A stretch of DNA of 35,116 bases, from positions 1 through 35,116 of the IMG/VR virus record IMGVR_UViG_3300010392_000345; one strand, given 5' to 3'. The notes beneath the pieces are model-generated. The model was not told where the DNA came from. It searched no databases and saw nothing but the letters and a program-made list of their open reading frames with translations. The position numbers were made by a program, and so were the translations under genes. Below are positions 14,312-21,629 of the stretch, in pieces; the first letter of the stretch is position 1; each line of letters opens with the position of its first letter. The stretch comes from a virus.

Positions 14312-14710
14312 ATGAACACCATTAACGCAGTGTTGGAAGAACAGCTTGCCACTTACCATAAGATCAAGCAGCACAATGAAGAAGAATGGGGCCGGGGCGA
14401 CCTGACAGACGATGAATTGTCCTTAAAGCTCCAACGCTTGAACCTGCAGATCGCTACGGTGTGGGAGATCAAGGAAGCCCTGAGAACCACGGTGACCAAG
14501 ATCGACGACACCCTGCAGGAGAGCTTCAAGGTGTTGGCTCCATTCTGCCACCCGGACTTCTGCCAGACTTTGCCCAGCAACGGTAGTATGGGCGATGACG
14601 CACCCCTCTTTGTGAGAAACGGTGCAATGATGACCATAGGCGACTGCAGGGCCGCATCCCGGCTCCATGACAAGGTTGCCAAACTACTCGATGGAGACAA
14701 CGAAGAATGA
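14312..14710 (+). CDS. Unknown helical protein
   Basis: This 132-residue protein has a CGGAGG ribosome site. The first 75 residues are a long charged helical region with coiled-coil character (EEQLATYHKIKQHNEEEW). The second half contains a few Cys (CHPDFCQ, GDCRAAS) but no clear metal motif. It overlaps the next gene by ATGA. No family is recognised. Confidence 0.72.
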   Translation: MNTINAVLEEQLATYHKIKQHNEEEWGRGDLTDDELSLKLQRLNLQIATVWEIKEALRTTVTKIDDTLQESFKVLAPFCHPDFCQTLPSNGSMGDDAPLFVRNGAMMTIGDCRAASRLHDKVAKLLDGDNEE

Positions 14711-15036
14711 CATTCAAGAAAGGTGATCCAGTACAAACCAATGCTTTTGACTTTGGGGTAGTTATCGAAGACCCGGCCCCATTCCCGAAAGATGAGGTTT
14801 GGGTGGAACTATACCCAAGCGGAGTGCAGCGGTTTTTCTCTGCCCATAATCTGGTGAAGTTGGAACCTGCCCGGTCCTTTGACCCGGGGGTTATTATGGG
14901 GAAGGTGGAGTCGGCTATGGCCGAGTACATGGACAAGCACGAGAAGTGGGGCAAGCGCCTTGCCAAGCACACCAAGGGCACCCCTATCCTCAATGATCTG
15001 GCTGTAATGATCACCAAGAAGCTGACCGGGGGCTGA
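14707..15036 (+). CDS. Small protein with SH3/KOW-like N-terminal domain
   Basis: In this 109-residue protein, residues 1-55 look like a small beta barrel: FKKGDPVQTNAFDFGVVIED, then VWVELYPSGVQRFF and LVKLEP, the usual strand pattern of SH3-like or KOW domains. The second half is basic and helical. It is translationally coupled to its upstream neighbour and ends one base before the next ATG. The role is unknown. Confidence 0.7.
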   Translation: MTFKKGDPVQTNAFDFGVVIEDPAPFPKDEVWVELYPSGVQRFFSAHNLVKLEPARSFDPGVIMGKVESAMAEYMDKHEKWGKRLAKHTKGTPILNDLAVMITKKLTGG

Positions 15037-15037
15037 C

Positions 15038-15541
15038 ATGCAGACTACCACGACCAAGAAGAAAACCCTTGCCCAACTACTGTTGGAGTGGGAGAAAGAA
15101 AACGGTCGGTGTTGGGTAGAGCAGATTGAAGAATGGGCCAAGGAGGGCGAAGTCTGGCGCACAGTTGCCGATAAGCTGGGCGTAGATATGAAGAACCTCA
15201 AGAACTTCTGCTACAAGCGGGAGTTCAAGTTCTCATGGCAGGGCCGCCAGTCAAAGGTCTACCGCAAAAGTAAAAGCGAGCAGATCAAGAACAACCCTAT
15301 CCCGAATCGACCAATCCCCAAGTACTATGCTTTTGGTAAGTACAAGTCTTTGGCAGAGCACTGCCGAGAGTGGGGCATTGGCCACCCAAACACCGTCCTG
15401 TACCGGATGAGTAAGAGAGGAATGACCTTGGAGCAAGCATGGGAAACACCGTGCATGACCAAGCGAGAAGCGGGCCTTTACGCACTGAATATCCAGAGAG
15501 AAAAGCGCCGATCCAGAAAAGCCGAGAAGGTGGGAGCCTGA
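15038..15541 (+). CDS. Basic DNA-binding-like protein with HTH repeats
   Basis: This 167-residue protein is very basic. Residues about 28-65 look like a helix-turn-helix (WAKEGEVWRTVADKLGVDMK). Residues about 105-140 (KYKSLAEHCREWGIGHPNTV, then YRMSKRGMTLEQAWETP) match the repeat often found next to HNH homing nucleases, in which SL-E-C/A-GI leads to a helix and ends in TLEQA-ETP. There is no HNH motif here, so this would be a stand-alone DNA-binding remnant or regulator. It could be a regulator or nuclease partner. The resemblance is seen; the function is inferred. Confidence 0.68.
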   Translation: MQTTTTKKKTLAQLLLEWEKENGRCWVEQIEEWAKEGEVWRTVADKLGVDMKNLKNFCYKREFKFSWQGRQSKVYRKSKSEQIKNNPIPNRPIPKYYAFGKYKSLAEHCREWGIGHPNTVLYRMSKRGMTLEQAWETPCMTKREAGLYALNIQREKRRSRKAEKVGA

Positions 15542-15542
15542 C

Positions 15543-15860
15543 ATGGCTCGTCGTCGTAAGCGCCCGTTCCAGATAACCTGCCGGTGTGGGGCCTACCATT
15601 TCCCCCATCGGATTGGGGGAGGCAAGTGTACCGGTGACATGTGGGCGGAAGCCTACCACCTGTACGTGAGCAATCAATGTAGGCACTGCAACTGCAATCA
15701 CAATGGGGTGTGTGAAGTTGGCACCGGGGCCGAGAGCCTGAAACATTGTGAGGCCTATATGGAAGCAATGAGAGCGGAGAAACAGCCAGAAGTCCCCATG
15801 ACGGAGGAAGAACTGGCGGGAGGCTACGATGACTATTATGACGAAAGTGAACCACATTGA
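15543..15860 (+). CDS. Cysteine/histidine-rich small protein, zinc-binding
   Basis: This 105-residue protein begins MARRRKRPFQ and has several metal-binding patterns: TCRCGAYHFPHR with GGKC about ten residues later, then QCRHCNCNHNGVCEV, and CEAY. Seven or more Cys with His suggest one or two zinc sites. The end is acidic. Such small zinc proteins are common in phage accessory regions without known roles. Its 3' end overlaps the next gene. Confidence 0.72.
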   Translation: MARRRKRPFQITCRCGAYHFPHRIGGGKCTGDMWAEAYHLYVSNQCRHCNCNHNGVCEVGTGAESLKHCEAYMEAMRAEKQPEVPMTEEELAGGYDDYYDESEPH

Positions 15861-16098
15861 ACTGAGAACCCAACTGGACATGCGGGGGCTAATTGACAAG
15901 TACGTGCACAACGGCTGGTCACTCGAAACCCGGGAGCCCACGGTAATCATTACCCGGGGCAGGATTGCCAAGCATGTTGACCATGGGGTTCTCAAAGACG
16001 GAAGACCCACGGAGGACCACGATGAACAGAATGATCAGGCCAAACCTAACCACCCCGAGTCTGGAACAAAAAGTGGAGAGGCAAAGGCCATTCTTTGA
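15829..16098 (+). CDS. Small unknown protein
   Basis: This 89-residue protein starts at 15829, preceded by GGGAGG with five-base spacing. The N-terminal part (IELRTQLDMRGLIDKYVHNG, VIITRGRIAKH) may form a small mixed fold. The C-terminal third is polar and low complexity. It overlaps the next gene by 77 bases, which is longer than usual here, so either its end or the next start may be misjudged. Confidence 0.55.
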   Translation: MTIMTKVNHIELRTQLDMRGLIDKYVHNGWSLETREPTVIITRGRIAKHVDHGVLKDGRPTEDHDEQNDQAKPNHPESGTKSGEAKAIL

Positions 16099-16657
16099 AT
16101 CCAGCGCAATGCAGGCAGGCCTACCTCTCGATAGGTTGGAGGGCCCGCGCAATGACCGGTATGAGTCCATGGAAGCAGAGTGGGCTTGGCGGGGCTGGAT
16201 CGCCGGACTGCAGGTAAACAACGCACTCGACATAGCTGAGGAGAGAGACCGGGTGGGGGAAGAACTGGGTAAGCTGAGGGAATGTAAAGCCCTGCTGATG
16301 GAACACGCTATCAAGCACGAGAATGACTCTGCTTGGGATGAAGCCAAGTGGCATGAGCAGGTTGCCGGTCTTCTTGGCCCGGACCTTGAAAGGTTGGACA
16401 ACCTCACTGCCTACCGGGTCGGGGACTATGACATGGTGCTGGCTTACAACCCATCGGACGCTATGGTGGTCCTGAGCGAAACCATTGGAGTCGCAGAGCT
16501 TAACAGTCAGGGGCTCACCCTCGATGACGTGGAGGAGGTCTCCGAAAAAACCCTGAGCCTGCCCCTGAGAGACGAGGACGGTAACGACCTTCGTCAGACC
16601 TTGCAGCAATTCATCTATGCGGTGGCCAAGCGGGGCTACTTGCTGGGGTGGGAATGA
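16022..16657 (+). CDS. Unknown accessory protein with W-rich helix and coiled coil
   Basis: This 211-residue protein starts at 16022 because GGAGG at 16011 is well placed; an in-frame ATG at 15965 has no such site. Residues about 45-90 (YESMEAEWAWRGWIAGLQ followed by a heptad-rich ERDRVGEELGKLRECK) are the Trp-plus-coiled-coil pattern seen in Ea22-like phage accessory proteins. The C-terminal part is acidic. Its stop overlaps the next start by ATGA. No function is known. Confidence 0.65.
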   Translation: MNRMIRPNLTTPSLEQKVERQRPFFESSAMQAGLPLDRLEGPRNDRYESMEAEWAWRGWIAGLQVNNALDIAEERDRVGEELGKLRECKALLMEHAIKHENDSAWDEAKWHEQVAGLLGPDLERLDNLTAYRVGDYDMVLAYNPSDAMVVLSETIGVAELNSQGLTLDDVEEVSEKTLSLPLRDEDGNDLRQTLQQFIYAVAKRGYLLGWE

Positions 16658-16824
16658 GCAAGAGAGCTTGGTACAGATGCAATGAGCGAAAAGCCAAGGC
16701 ACTGATCGAGCAAGGCATTACCGTCCGCTACGAGCGGGGCATCTATTACTACCAGCGCCGGGTGGACAACAAGGGGAAGAAGAATGGAAGAAAGAGACGA
16801 GATAGCAAAGGCCCTACTTCCTGA
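16654..16824 (+). CDS. Small basic protein (56 aa)
   Basis: This very basic ORF starts with ATG overlapping the previous stop (ATGA) and encodes MSKRAWYRCNERKAKALIEQ, then a Tyr-rich stretch (RYERGIYYYQRR) and a Lys/Arg tail. Position, coupling and the lack of any other gene in this interval support it as real. It overlaps the next gene by 41 bases in another frame. The composition suggests nucleic-acid binding, but this is a guess. Confidence 0.6.
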   Translation: MSKRAWYRCNERKAKALIEQGITVRYERGIYYYQRRVDNKGKKNGRKRRDSKGPTS

Positions 16825-17011
16825 GGTTTACCGGGAGTACCAAACCTCAGTCCGCAGCGGGGACGCAGAGCCCTCCATGGATTGGCGCAGAGACATTGCC
16901 CGGTCAGCCTACAAGATGGCGGACGCCTTTCTGCAGGTGCGAGCCAATCAACCTGACCGAACACCACCCATGGCACCGCCACCGACCAGCGAATATGTGG
17001 GGGGTAAGTGA
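16784..17011 (+). CDS. Small helical accessory protein
   Basis: This 75-residue protein has an AGGGGAAGAAG ribosome site. Its helical part EVYREYQTSVRSGDAEPSMD followed by WRRDIARSAYKMADAFL is the type of helix found in Ea22-like or related phage proteins; a Pro-rich end follows. It overlaps the next gene by ATGA. The role is unknown. Confidence 0.65.
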   Translation: MEERDEIAKALLPEVYREYQTSVRSGDAEPSMDWRRDIARSAYKMADAFLQVRANQPDRTPPMAPPPTSEYVGGK

Positions 17012-17334
17012 TGAGCGAATCAAGAGAAGAATTCGACAAGCTGGTAGCCAAAACTATTTGGCCCACCACCATGCAGCCAACCAAAGAGCAACTTGATTGG
17101 ATGTATGCCGGCTGGAAGATGGCCACTGAAAAGGCACCAACAACACTTGACCACCTGTTATCCAAGGCGTGGTTGAAGAAACTGAAGAAATGGGACGACC
17201 TGTTGGTGGAAGTAAAGAAACAGGGAATCCCCAACCACCTTCGTAGTCAGATTGAATTCATGAGAAAAGGACTTGAACGGTACCGAGACTACGGATGGAA
17301 GTATACAGCGGGGCATGACGATGATGCAGACTGA
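17011..17334 (+). CDS. Ea22-like accessory protein, short
   Basis: This 107-residue protein begins MSESREEFDKLVAK and contains EQLDWMYAGWKMATEKA, the ESR-x-FE plus W-x-x-W-x-A pattern of Ea22-like phage proteins. The gene after it starts the same way (MQTESRKAFEKV), so the two are probably related and arose by duplication. The C-terminal half is basic. No function is known for this group. Confidence 0.68.
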   Translation: MSESREEFDKLVAKTIWPTTMQPTKEQLDWMYAGWKMATEKAPTTLDHLLSKAWLKKLKKWDDLLVEVKKQGIPNHLRSQIEFMRKGLERYRDYGWKYTAGHDDDAD

Positions 17335-18262
17335 ATCAAGAAAAGCATTTGAGAAGGTGAACGCCATCCCAGTGGATGCCAAGTGGAACGAAGAAAAGCA
17401 GGCCTACAAATGGTGGGGCCACCCCAATGTCGATCACCCAGTCAATGATCTATGGCTGACATGGCAGGAAGCTGTGGACTGGCAGGCCACACATACCAAG
17501 TATGCGGAGCCGGGGGCTCGTCATGAGTGGGATGAATCCGGAGAGCGTTGCCTAAAGTGCGGAGATAAAGACTGGTTTGCCGGACCTGTATGCGAGGAAA
17601 CAAAAGTTCGTACCAACCCGCCAGCCTGGAGTCAGGGGGTGCCGGAGGGCATCGCTGATCAGATTGAGCGCGTCGATTGGACGCCCGAAGAAGCACTAAA
17701 GTGGTACGCCAGCGGCAAGCACTTTGACGTCGTGAACGGTCGTACTCGGATTATTGATTCGGGCTCGGTTGCAAGTAACGCCCTCAAGCATTTGTCCAGC
17801 GAGTATTTGGAGATGAAGGGAGACGCGGAGCTTTCGGAGCTTAGGGATGCTGTGAATGGTTCAGTTCAGGCTCATGGCGGGGAGCTATCCACCAGCCCCG
17901 GCAATGGGTGGGTTAGGTGTGAGGATAGGCTGCCGACAGAAAGGATGCTAGAAGCGGCAATGAGTGAACGCGACAGACAACATCCTGAAAACGCTAAACG
18001 ATACCTTAGTCATGTTTGGGATCGGATGTGCGAAGCAAGCAACCACCTTCCTGACGCTTACGGGGTGATAGATGACGAAGGCCAGATCAGTTATAGCGTC
18101 CGAATCATGGACAACGTGACTGCCAGAATTGCCTATGACCTTTGCCAGCAGCACGTAAACGATGCAGCCGGCAGCGGAGTCGAAGGTTCTGGGAAATGGG
18201 TTGTAAGACCATTAAGGATCGGGGAGCGCCCAGCACCACCAACCACCGGAGAATCAAAATGA
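17321..18262 (+). CDS. Ea22-like protein with zinc knuckle, mosaic
   Basis: This 313-residue protein begins MQTESRKAFEKV; ATG 17321 follows a GGGG ribosome-like site, while the longer frame from 17273 lies inside the previous gene. Order of parts: Ea22-like N-terminus, a Trp-rich stretch (LWLTWQEAVDWQA), a zinc-knuckle pattern HEWDESGERCLKCG with a later Cys, then a region starting NGWVRCEDRLPTE, resembling the start of DUF551, and a final helical part. The second half has more CpG and fewer G-runs than the neighbours by eye, so it looks like a transferred or fused piece. No function is known. Confidence 0.65.
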   Translation: MMQTESRKAFEKVNAIPVDAKWNEEKQAYKWWGHPNVDHPVNDLWLTWQEAVDWQATHTKYAEPGARHEWDESGERCLKCGDKDWFAGPVCEETKVRTNPPAWSQGVPEGIADQIERVDWTPEEALKWYASGKHFDVVNGRTRIIDSGSVASNALKHLSSEYLEMKGDAELSELRDAVNGSVQAHGGELSTSPGNGWVRCEDRLPTERMLEAAMSERDRQHPENAKRYLSHVWDRMCEASNHLPDAYGVIDDEGQISYSVRIMDNVTARIAYDLCQQHVNDAAGSGVEGSGKWVVRPLRIGERPAPPTTGESK

Positions 18263-18444
18263 ACACAGTAATCAGAACCAGAGTAAACCATCGTTGTGCC
18301 AGCCATACCCGATTCGGCGGGGTGACACGAATCAAAGGGCATCGTTGCGGTGACCTGTTCCTACCAGCAAAGGGGGTCCGGGTACTGAACTATGAGAGAA
18401 CAATACCAGCACCGAGACGGGAGCCGGAGACCAGCAATGAGTAG
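18259..18444 (+). CDS. Small basic protein (61 aa)
   Basis: This 61-residue frame starts with ATG overlapping the previous stop (ATGA) and is rich in Arg (MNTVIRTRVNHRCASHTRFG). The frame is also open upstream to 18142, but that part lies in the previous gene. It overlaps the next gene's start region. With an isoelectric bias to basic and two Cys with His, metal or nucleic-acid binding is possible; nothing more can be said. Confidence 0.55.
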   Translation: MNTVIRTRVNHRCASHTRFGGVTRIKGHRCGDLFLPAKGVRVLNYERTIPAPRREPETSNE

Positions 18445-18847
18445 CGAAGACTGGGAAGGATGGAAGGAGTGGGAGAAGGAGCAGAAGGAAGATCGCCGGC
18501 AGAAGAACATGGAGGTGTTGGAGACCTGCCCGTATGAGTTCACCACCAAGAACCATGGCGAGTCCTTACTGTTCCGGGAGGAAGGAAAGCCCCCGATAGA
18601 CTTTTACCCGGGCACTGGACGCTGGCGTATAGTGGGGGTGGGGGCAAAAACCTTCCGTGGAGGGGCCACCGCCTTCCTGAGCTGGTACAGCAAGCAGAAG
18701 GCCCTACCATCCCAAGGGTCCGGAGGAATACCCTCTCAAAAGGCCTCACACAAGCTCACCAATGAATTAGGACAGGAGGTGAAACCCTACAACCACCCCA
18801 CCATTCCCCCATGGGATGACGATGCACCGGAGAATGAGCTTGTTTGA
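18437..18847 (+). CDS. Conserved-type phage protein, unknown
   Basis: This 136-residue protein starts at ATG 18437 after GGAGACC; an in-frame ATG at 18392 lies deeper in the preceding gene. The N-terminus is charged and helical (EDWEGWKEWEKEQKEDRRQK). The core, about residues 33-90 (YEFTTKNHGESLLF, then IDFYPGTGRWRIVG), has the look of a small beta domain I have seen in many phage accessory proteins, where YPGTG-W is conserved. The tail is Pro-rich. Its stop codon lies inside the next operator. Confidence 0.65.
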   Translation: MSSEDWEGWKEWEKEQKEDRRQKNMEVLETCPYEFTTKNHGESLLFREEGKPPIDFYPGTGRWRIVGVGAKTFRGGATAFLSWYSKQKALPSQGSGGIPSQKASHKLTNELGQEVKPYNHPTIPPWDDDAPENELV

Positions 18848-18858
18848 CATTAATGTCA
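18845..18858. promoter_or_regulatory. Perfect operator palindrome
   Basis: TGACATTAATGTCA overlaps the stop codon of the preceding gene and ends 7 bp before the -35 at 18866. Confidence 0.85.
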
Positions 18859-18865
18859 CTCACAT

Positions 18866-18894
18866 TTGACAAACCCAACCACATGTACGATAAT
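18866..18894 (+). promoter_or_regulatory. Sigma-70 promoter, GATAAT -10
   Basis: -35 TTGACA at 18866-18871, 17 bp spacer, -10 GATAAT at 18889-18894, then an A-rich start. It is the best-matching -10 of the set and drives the RarA-C-like gene. Confidence 0.87.
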
Positions 18895-18921
18895 AAAAAA
18901 ATAAACCCAAATGGAGCCATT

Positions 18922-20019
18922 ATGAGCAACATAGTTAAAGTCCAGAGCCATTCAGACCCGGACGTTTACTACGAAGTAGATACGGTCAATAAGACCTGCA
19001 CCTGCCCCGCCTTTACCAAATCCAAAAGCAAGAAGCCCTGTAAGCACATGGCCTCGTTGACCGGTATGCTGGCTGACGGCCCCAAGCGCCCAACCTATAG
19101 TCCTGCCGTTTCAGCTTTGATCAAGGCTGTTCGGATGCGTAATGCTGAGGACACAGCAATCTGGTATCACTACTTGTGCACATTCCCGGAAGCCACCTAC
19201 AAGCTACAACGCCGGGTGGTGCTGATCGCTGCTGAAGACAACTTCTGTATCGACCGCATGGAGAAGGTGCGTGTCTGGTGGGATTCCTATCGGGACAGCA
19301 AGATCAAGGCGCTGGGTAATATGCTGGCCATCTGTCGGACTCATAATTGGTGGTCCCTGCCCATTGGCCAGTATTACTTCCTTAACTACCACAAGGCTGA
19401 AAAGGCCATGAAAGACAAGGAGTTGATGGCAGCGTTCCATGAGATAAGCACCCTTGAGCTTGAGAAGCTGCTGCTCGAAGCCTTGGAAGACGATGAGGCG
19501 TACTTGGCCACCCTCTACAGCGAAGTTCTGTGGGCGAGACCCAGAAAGAGTAAGAACACCATGGATGGCTGGGACATGTTTGAGTTCCTGAAGCGCCTGA
19601 GACCATTGGCCGAAGCCAAGGACAGTAAAAACGCTATCCGGCTAATTGACCTGATGGAGTTTTACGGTAAGGTTATCTGGGGGGACAGCAACTATTGGGG
19701 CCAAGTTCTGTATCAGATCATGTTCAACTTTGAAGTAGCTGACGGGCAGATCAAGGGCCATGAAGTGAAGGATTACGTGGAATTGGCCCGGGAATACTGG
19801 AAAGACCCAAAACCCATCCCCTCCCACTATCTCGATGGCATCCACACAGGGGGCAGTGACCCACGGTTTGCCGGTACCATCCGGTCAATGGCAGGCTGTT
19901 GCCGAGCGTATCGTGAGTATGGACGACTGATCCCTGAAGACCCATGGCCCGGGCATATCTGGACCGGAGCCAAAGACCCCGACCCGCTCGAAAAGATTTT
20001 GCACGAGCCAATCAAATGA
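18922..20019 (+). CDS. SWIM zinc finger plus RarA/MgsA C-terminal-like protein
   Basis: This 365-residue protein starts at ATG 18922 after TGGAG; the frame upstream of it lies before the promoter start. Residues about 22-42 are a SWIM zinc finger: CTC (26-28) and CKH (40-42). Residues about 60-115 (SALIKAVRMRNAEDTAIWYH, then RRVVLIAAEDN) match the C-terminal domain of RarA/MgsA and clamp-loader-like ATPases, where ALIK-R and RR-ASED are hallmarks. The last part (KPIPSHYLDGIHT) recalls the VP-HL end of that domain. No ATPase domain is present. RarA acts at stalled forks, and this protein may imitate or bind to its tetramerisation domain. The fold match is by eye. Confidence 0.65.
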   Translation: MSNIVKVQSHSDPDVYYEVDTVNKTCTCPAFTKSKSKKPCKHMASLTGMLADGPKRPTYSPAVSALIKAVRMRNAEDTAIWYHYLCTFPEATYKLQRRVVLIAAEDNFCIDRMEKVRVWWDSYRDSKIKALGNMLAICRTHNWWSLPIGQYYFLNYHKAEKAMKDKELMAAFHEISTLELEKLLLEALEDDEAYLATLYSEVLWARPRKSKNTMDGWDMFEFLKRLRPLAEAKDSKNAIRLIDLMEFYGKVIWGDSNYWGQVLYQIMFNFEVADGQIKGHEVKDYVELAREYWKDPKPIPSHYLDGIHTGGSDPRFAGTIRSMAGCCRAYREYGRLIPEDPWPGHIWTGAKDPDPLEKILHEPIK

Positions 20020-20028
20020 GGAAAGAAC

Positions 20029-20640
20029 ATGCAAAAGAAAATTGAGGCCATGTACGAGGAGAACATCGCCAAGAAAGGGACCGACCCTGCGTTGGGCTAC
20101 CCTGAAGGCACCAAGGAAGAACGAATGAGCAAGACTGCTGCCCTGATTGAGCAGGTGGCCGGTAAACTCCGGGTGTTCGGGGACTACACGGTTCTGGATG
20201 TGGGGTGTGGCTACGCTGACCTCTACAACTTCCTGCAGAAGCCAGTTGAGTACACAGGCATTGAGCAAATGGACTGGATTGCCAATGAAGCCAGAGTACA
20301 GAACCCGGACATTGCCAACCGAATCCACCATGGGAACATCATGGAAATGTTCACGCCCGAGCCCAAGTACGATGTGGTTGTGGGGGTGGGTGTTCTGGCC
20401 TGCCTGTCAGATGAAGAAGACGAGGCCTTCCGGGACCGGCTGTTCAATGCCTGTAAGCCCGGGGGCCATGTGATCCTCTCATTCATCGACAAGAGCCAGT
20501 ATGACGGTTTCTTCCGGGGCCTGAATGCCGAGTATGTTTACGGCCTCTATGGTGTGGACCCAGAGCGAGACCCGATCATGGTATCCATGGGGAACCACAT
20601 TACGTTCGCAGTGAAGAACATGCCCTCCCGGAGGAAGTGA
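20029..20640 (+). CDS. SAM-dependent methyltransferase, class I
   Basis: This 203-residue protein has the Rossmann-type methyltransferase signature: motif I VLDVGCGYADL at about 55-65, an acidic residue in IEQMDW (motif II), NIMEM near 105, and YDVVVGVGVLACL as motif IV. It continues into a C-terminal part with a conserved-looking NHITF. Substrate is not visible; the sequence lacks the DPPY or PC motifs of DNA methyltransferases, so a small-molecule, sugar or protein target is more likely. It sits in front of a WbqC-like gene, with a stop overlapping the next ATG, which ties it to sugar chemistry. Confidence 0.82.
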   Translation: MQKKIEAMYEENIAKKGTDPALGYPEGTKEERMSKTAALIEQVAGKLRVFGDYTVLDVGCGYADLYNFLQKPVEYTGIEQMDWIANEARVQNPDIANRIHHGNIMEMFTPEPKYDVVVGVGVLACLSDEEDEAFRDRLFNACKPGGHVILSFIDKSQYDGFFRGLNAEYVYGLYGVDPERDPIMVSMGNHITFAVKNMPSRRK

Positions 20641-21398
20641 TGGACCTGACGACCAGCACCCAGCCCCAGATATTCCCCCAGTTCTACATGGCCCAGCGCA
20701 TGTCACAGTGCCGGGACTTTGTGGTGATGGAGGAAGCCCAAGTGACCAAAGCCCATTGCCGGTTCACCTTGGGGACGAAGAACGGCCTGCAGGTAATCTC
20801 CATTCCCCTCGACAAGAGTGGGGGTAGCAGAAAGAACTTCAATGAAACCTTCCTGAAGGACTTTCCGGATTGGTGGGGGAAGTTACTCACCACACTGGAA
20901 CTGACCTACCGAAAGACCCGGTACTACGACGAGCTGATGCCCTACCTGATTGAGTGGGGGGATAGCATCTTGCCCCACTACAAGACCATGACCTTTGCGG
21001 ATGTGGGGTACGCCAGTTATACCCTGATGGCCAGAGTCCTGAAACTCACTGCCCGGATACACCCAAGCACCATGTTGGTGGGGGAAAGACCAGATAACGC
21101 CTGTGAGTGGATAGCTCAACTTGTGGAGGAAACAGATAACCAAGGATACATCCAAGGCCTGAAATCCATGGATGACTACTTTGACCCTGAGCCCTTCGAG
21201 AAACGAAACATCGAACTGTTCTATCAGAAGTTCAAAGTCCACTACAGGGAAGGCAAGTTCCCCATGATCGACCCGACCGTCAGTTGGATAGACTGGGTGT
21301 TCAAGTTGGGGGCGGTGAGATGCAGAACCCTGTTGTTCGACTATCTGCTGAAGGACGACACTGTAGTCCCATGGACACCGTTACCCAAAGACGACTGA
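20640..21398 (+). CDS. WbqC-like protein
   Basis: This 252-residue protein matches the WbqC family found in O-antigen and nucleotide-sugar clusters: QPQIFPQFYMAQRMSQC at the start, a DFVVMEEAQVTK strand, VISIPLDKSGG, and the helix YRKTRYYDELMPYLIE. The enzymatic reaction of WbqC proteins is not well settled; a role in modifying sugars or amino-sugars is assumed from context. Phage copies usually lie beside glycan or base-modification genes. It directly follows the methyltransferase and precedes the non-coding region and a glycosyltransferase. Start is the ATG that overlaps the methyltransferase stop. Confidence 0.8.
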   Translation: MDLTTSTQPQIFPQFYMAQRMSQCRDFVVMEEAQVTKAHCRFTLGTKNGLQVISIPLDKSGGSRKNFNETFLKDFPDWWGKLLTTLELTYRKTRYYDELMPYLIEWGDSILPHYKTMTFADVGYASYTLMARVLKLTARIHPSTMLVGERPDNACEWIAQLVEETDNQGYIQGLKSMDDYFDPEPFEKRNIELFYQKFKVHYREGKFPMIDPTVSWIDWVFKLGAVRCRTLLFDYLLKDDTVVPWTPLPKDD

Positions 21399-21468
21399 CT
21401 CATTGATATTTTTGGGGGAAAAGGAAATCCCCCAATAGCCTATAGACAAAAAGTTTCCCCTCCTGACT

Positions 21469-21474
21469 TATAAT
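21469..21474 (+). promoter_or_regulatory. Possible -10 box of a promoter unlike the others
   Basis: A perfect TATAAT with no good -35 at 16-18 bp. TAGACA lies 20 bp upstream (21443-21448), which is too far for a strong sigma-70 promoter. It may need an activator or be a middle/late promoter. It is the only candidate promoter for the gene at 21630. Confidence 0.4.
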
Positions 21475-21499
21475 CCCGCCAGAAATGTCCTATGCTCCT

Positions 21500-21546
21500 T
21501 TGAAAGTGTCCTTTCAATGTCTAGGGAGTCTAAAGTATCCTAGACA
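21500..21546 (+). ncRNA. Two back-to-back perfect hairpins, candidate structured leader
   Basis: TTGAAAG/CTTTCAA with loop TGTC ends at 21517, and TGTCTAGG/CCTAGACA with a 13-nt loop begins at 21518, so the stems can stack coaxially. Neither is followed by a T-run, so they are not ordinary terminators. They would be transcribed in the leader of the downstream operon, or serve as paired protein-binding sites. Confidence 0.4.
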
Positions 21547-21629
21547 CCCTGAGTGATTTGAACCGATTGCCCTGAGGCCCCGCAATACACGCCTTGGGGG
21601 AAGGAAACCAACCAAAAAGGCGAGAGTAC

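Larger units (their letters stand above)
21399..21629 (+). other. 231 bp non-coding region with three hairpins and a TATAAT box
   Basis: This is the only large gap in the window. Hairpin 1 pairs TTGGGGG (21412) with CCCCCAA (21429). A perfect TATAAT lies at 21469-21474. Hairpin 2 is TTGAAAG-TGTC-CTTTCAA (21500-21517), and hairpin 3 directly abuts it with an 8 bp stem TGTCTAGG/CCTAGACA (21518-21546) and a 13-nt loop. A direct repeat CCCTGAG occurs at 21547 and 21570. Hairpins 2 and 3 would lie in the leader of a transcript from the TATAAT. It is probably the regulatory start of the glycosyltransferase-to-terminase unit; a packaging or regulatory-RNA role is possible. Confidence 0.6.

Noticed and set aside
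21412-21435. Hairpin TTGGGGG/CCCCCAA read as a terminator
   Set aside because: No T-run follows on either strand; the T-run is on the wrong side of the stem.
21485-21556. A 23-codon ORF starting ATGTCC as a leader peptide
   Set aside because: It has no ribosome site, would start only a few bases after the expected RNA start, and its sequence is explained by the two hairpins.
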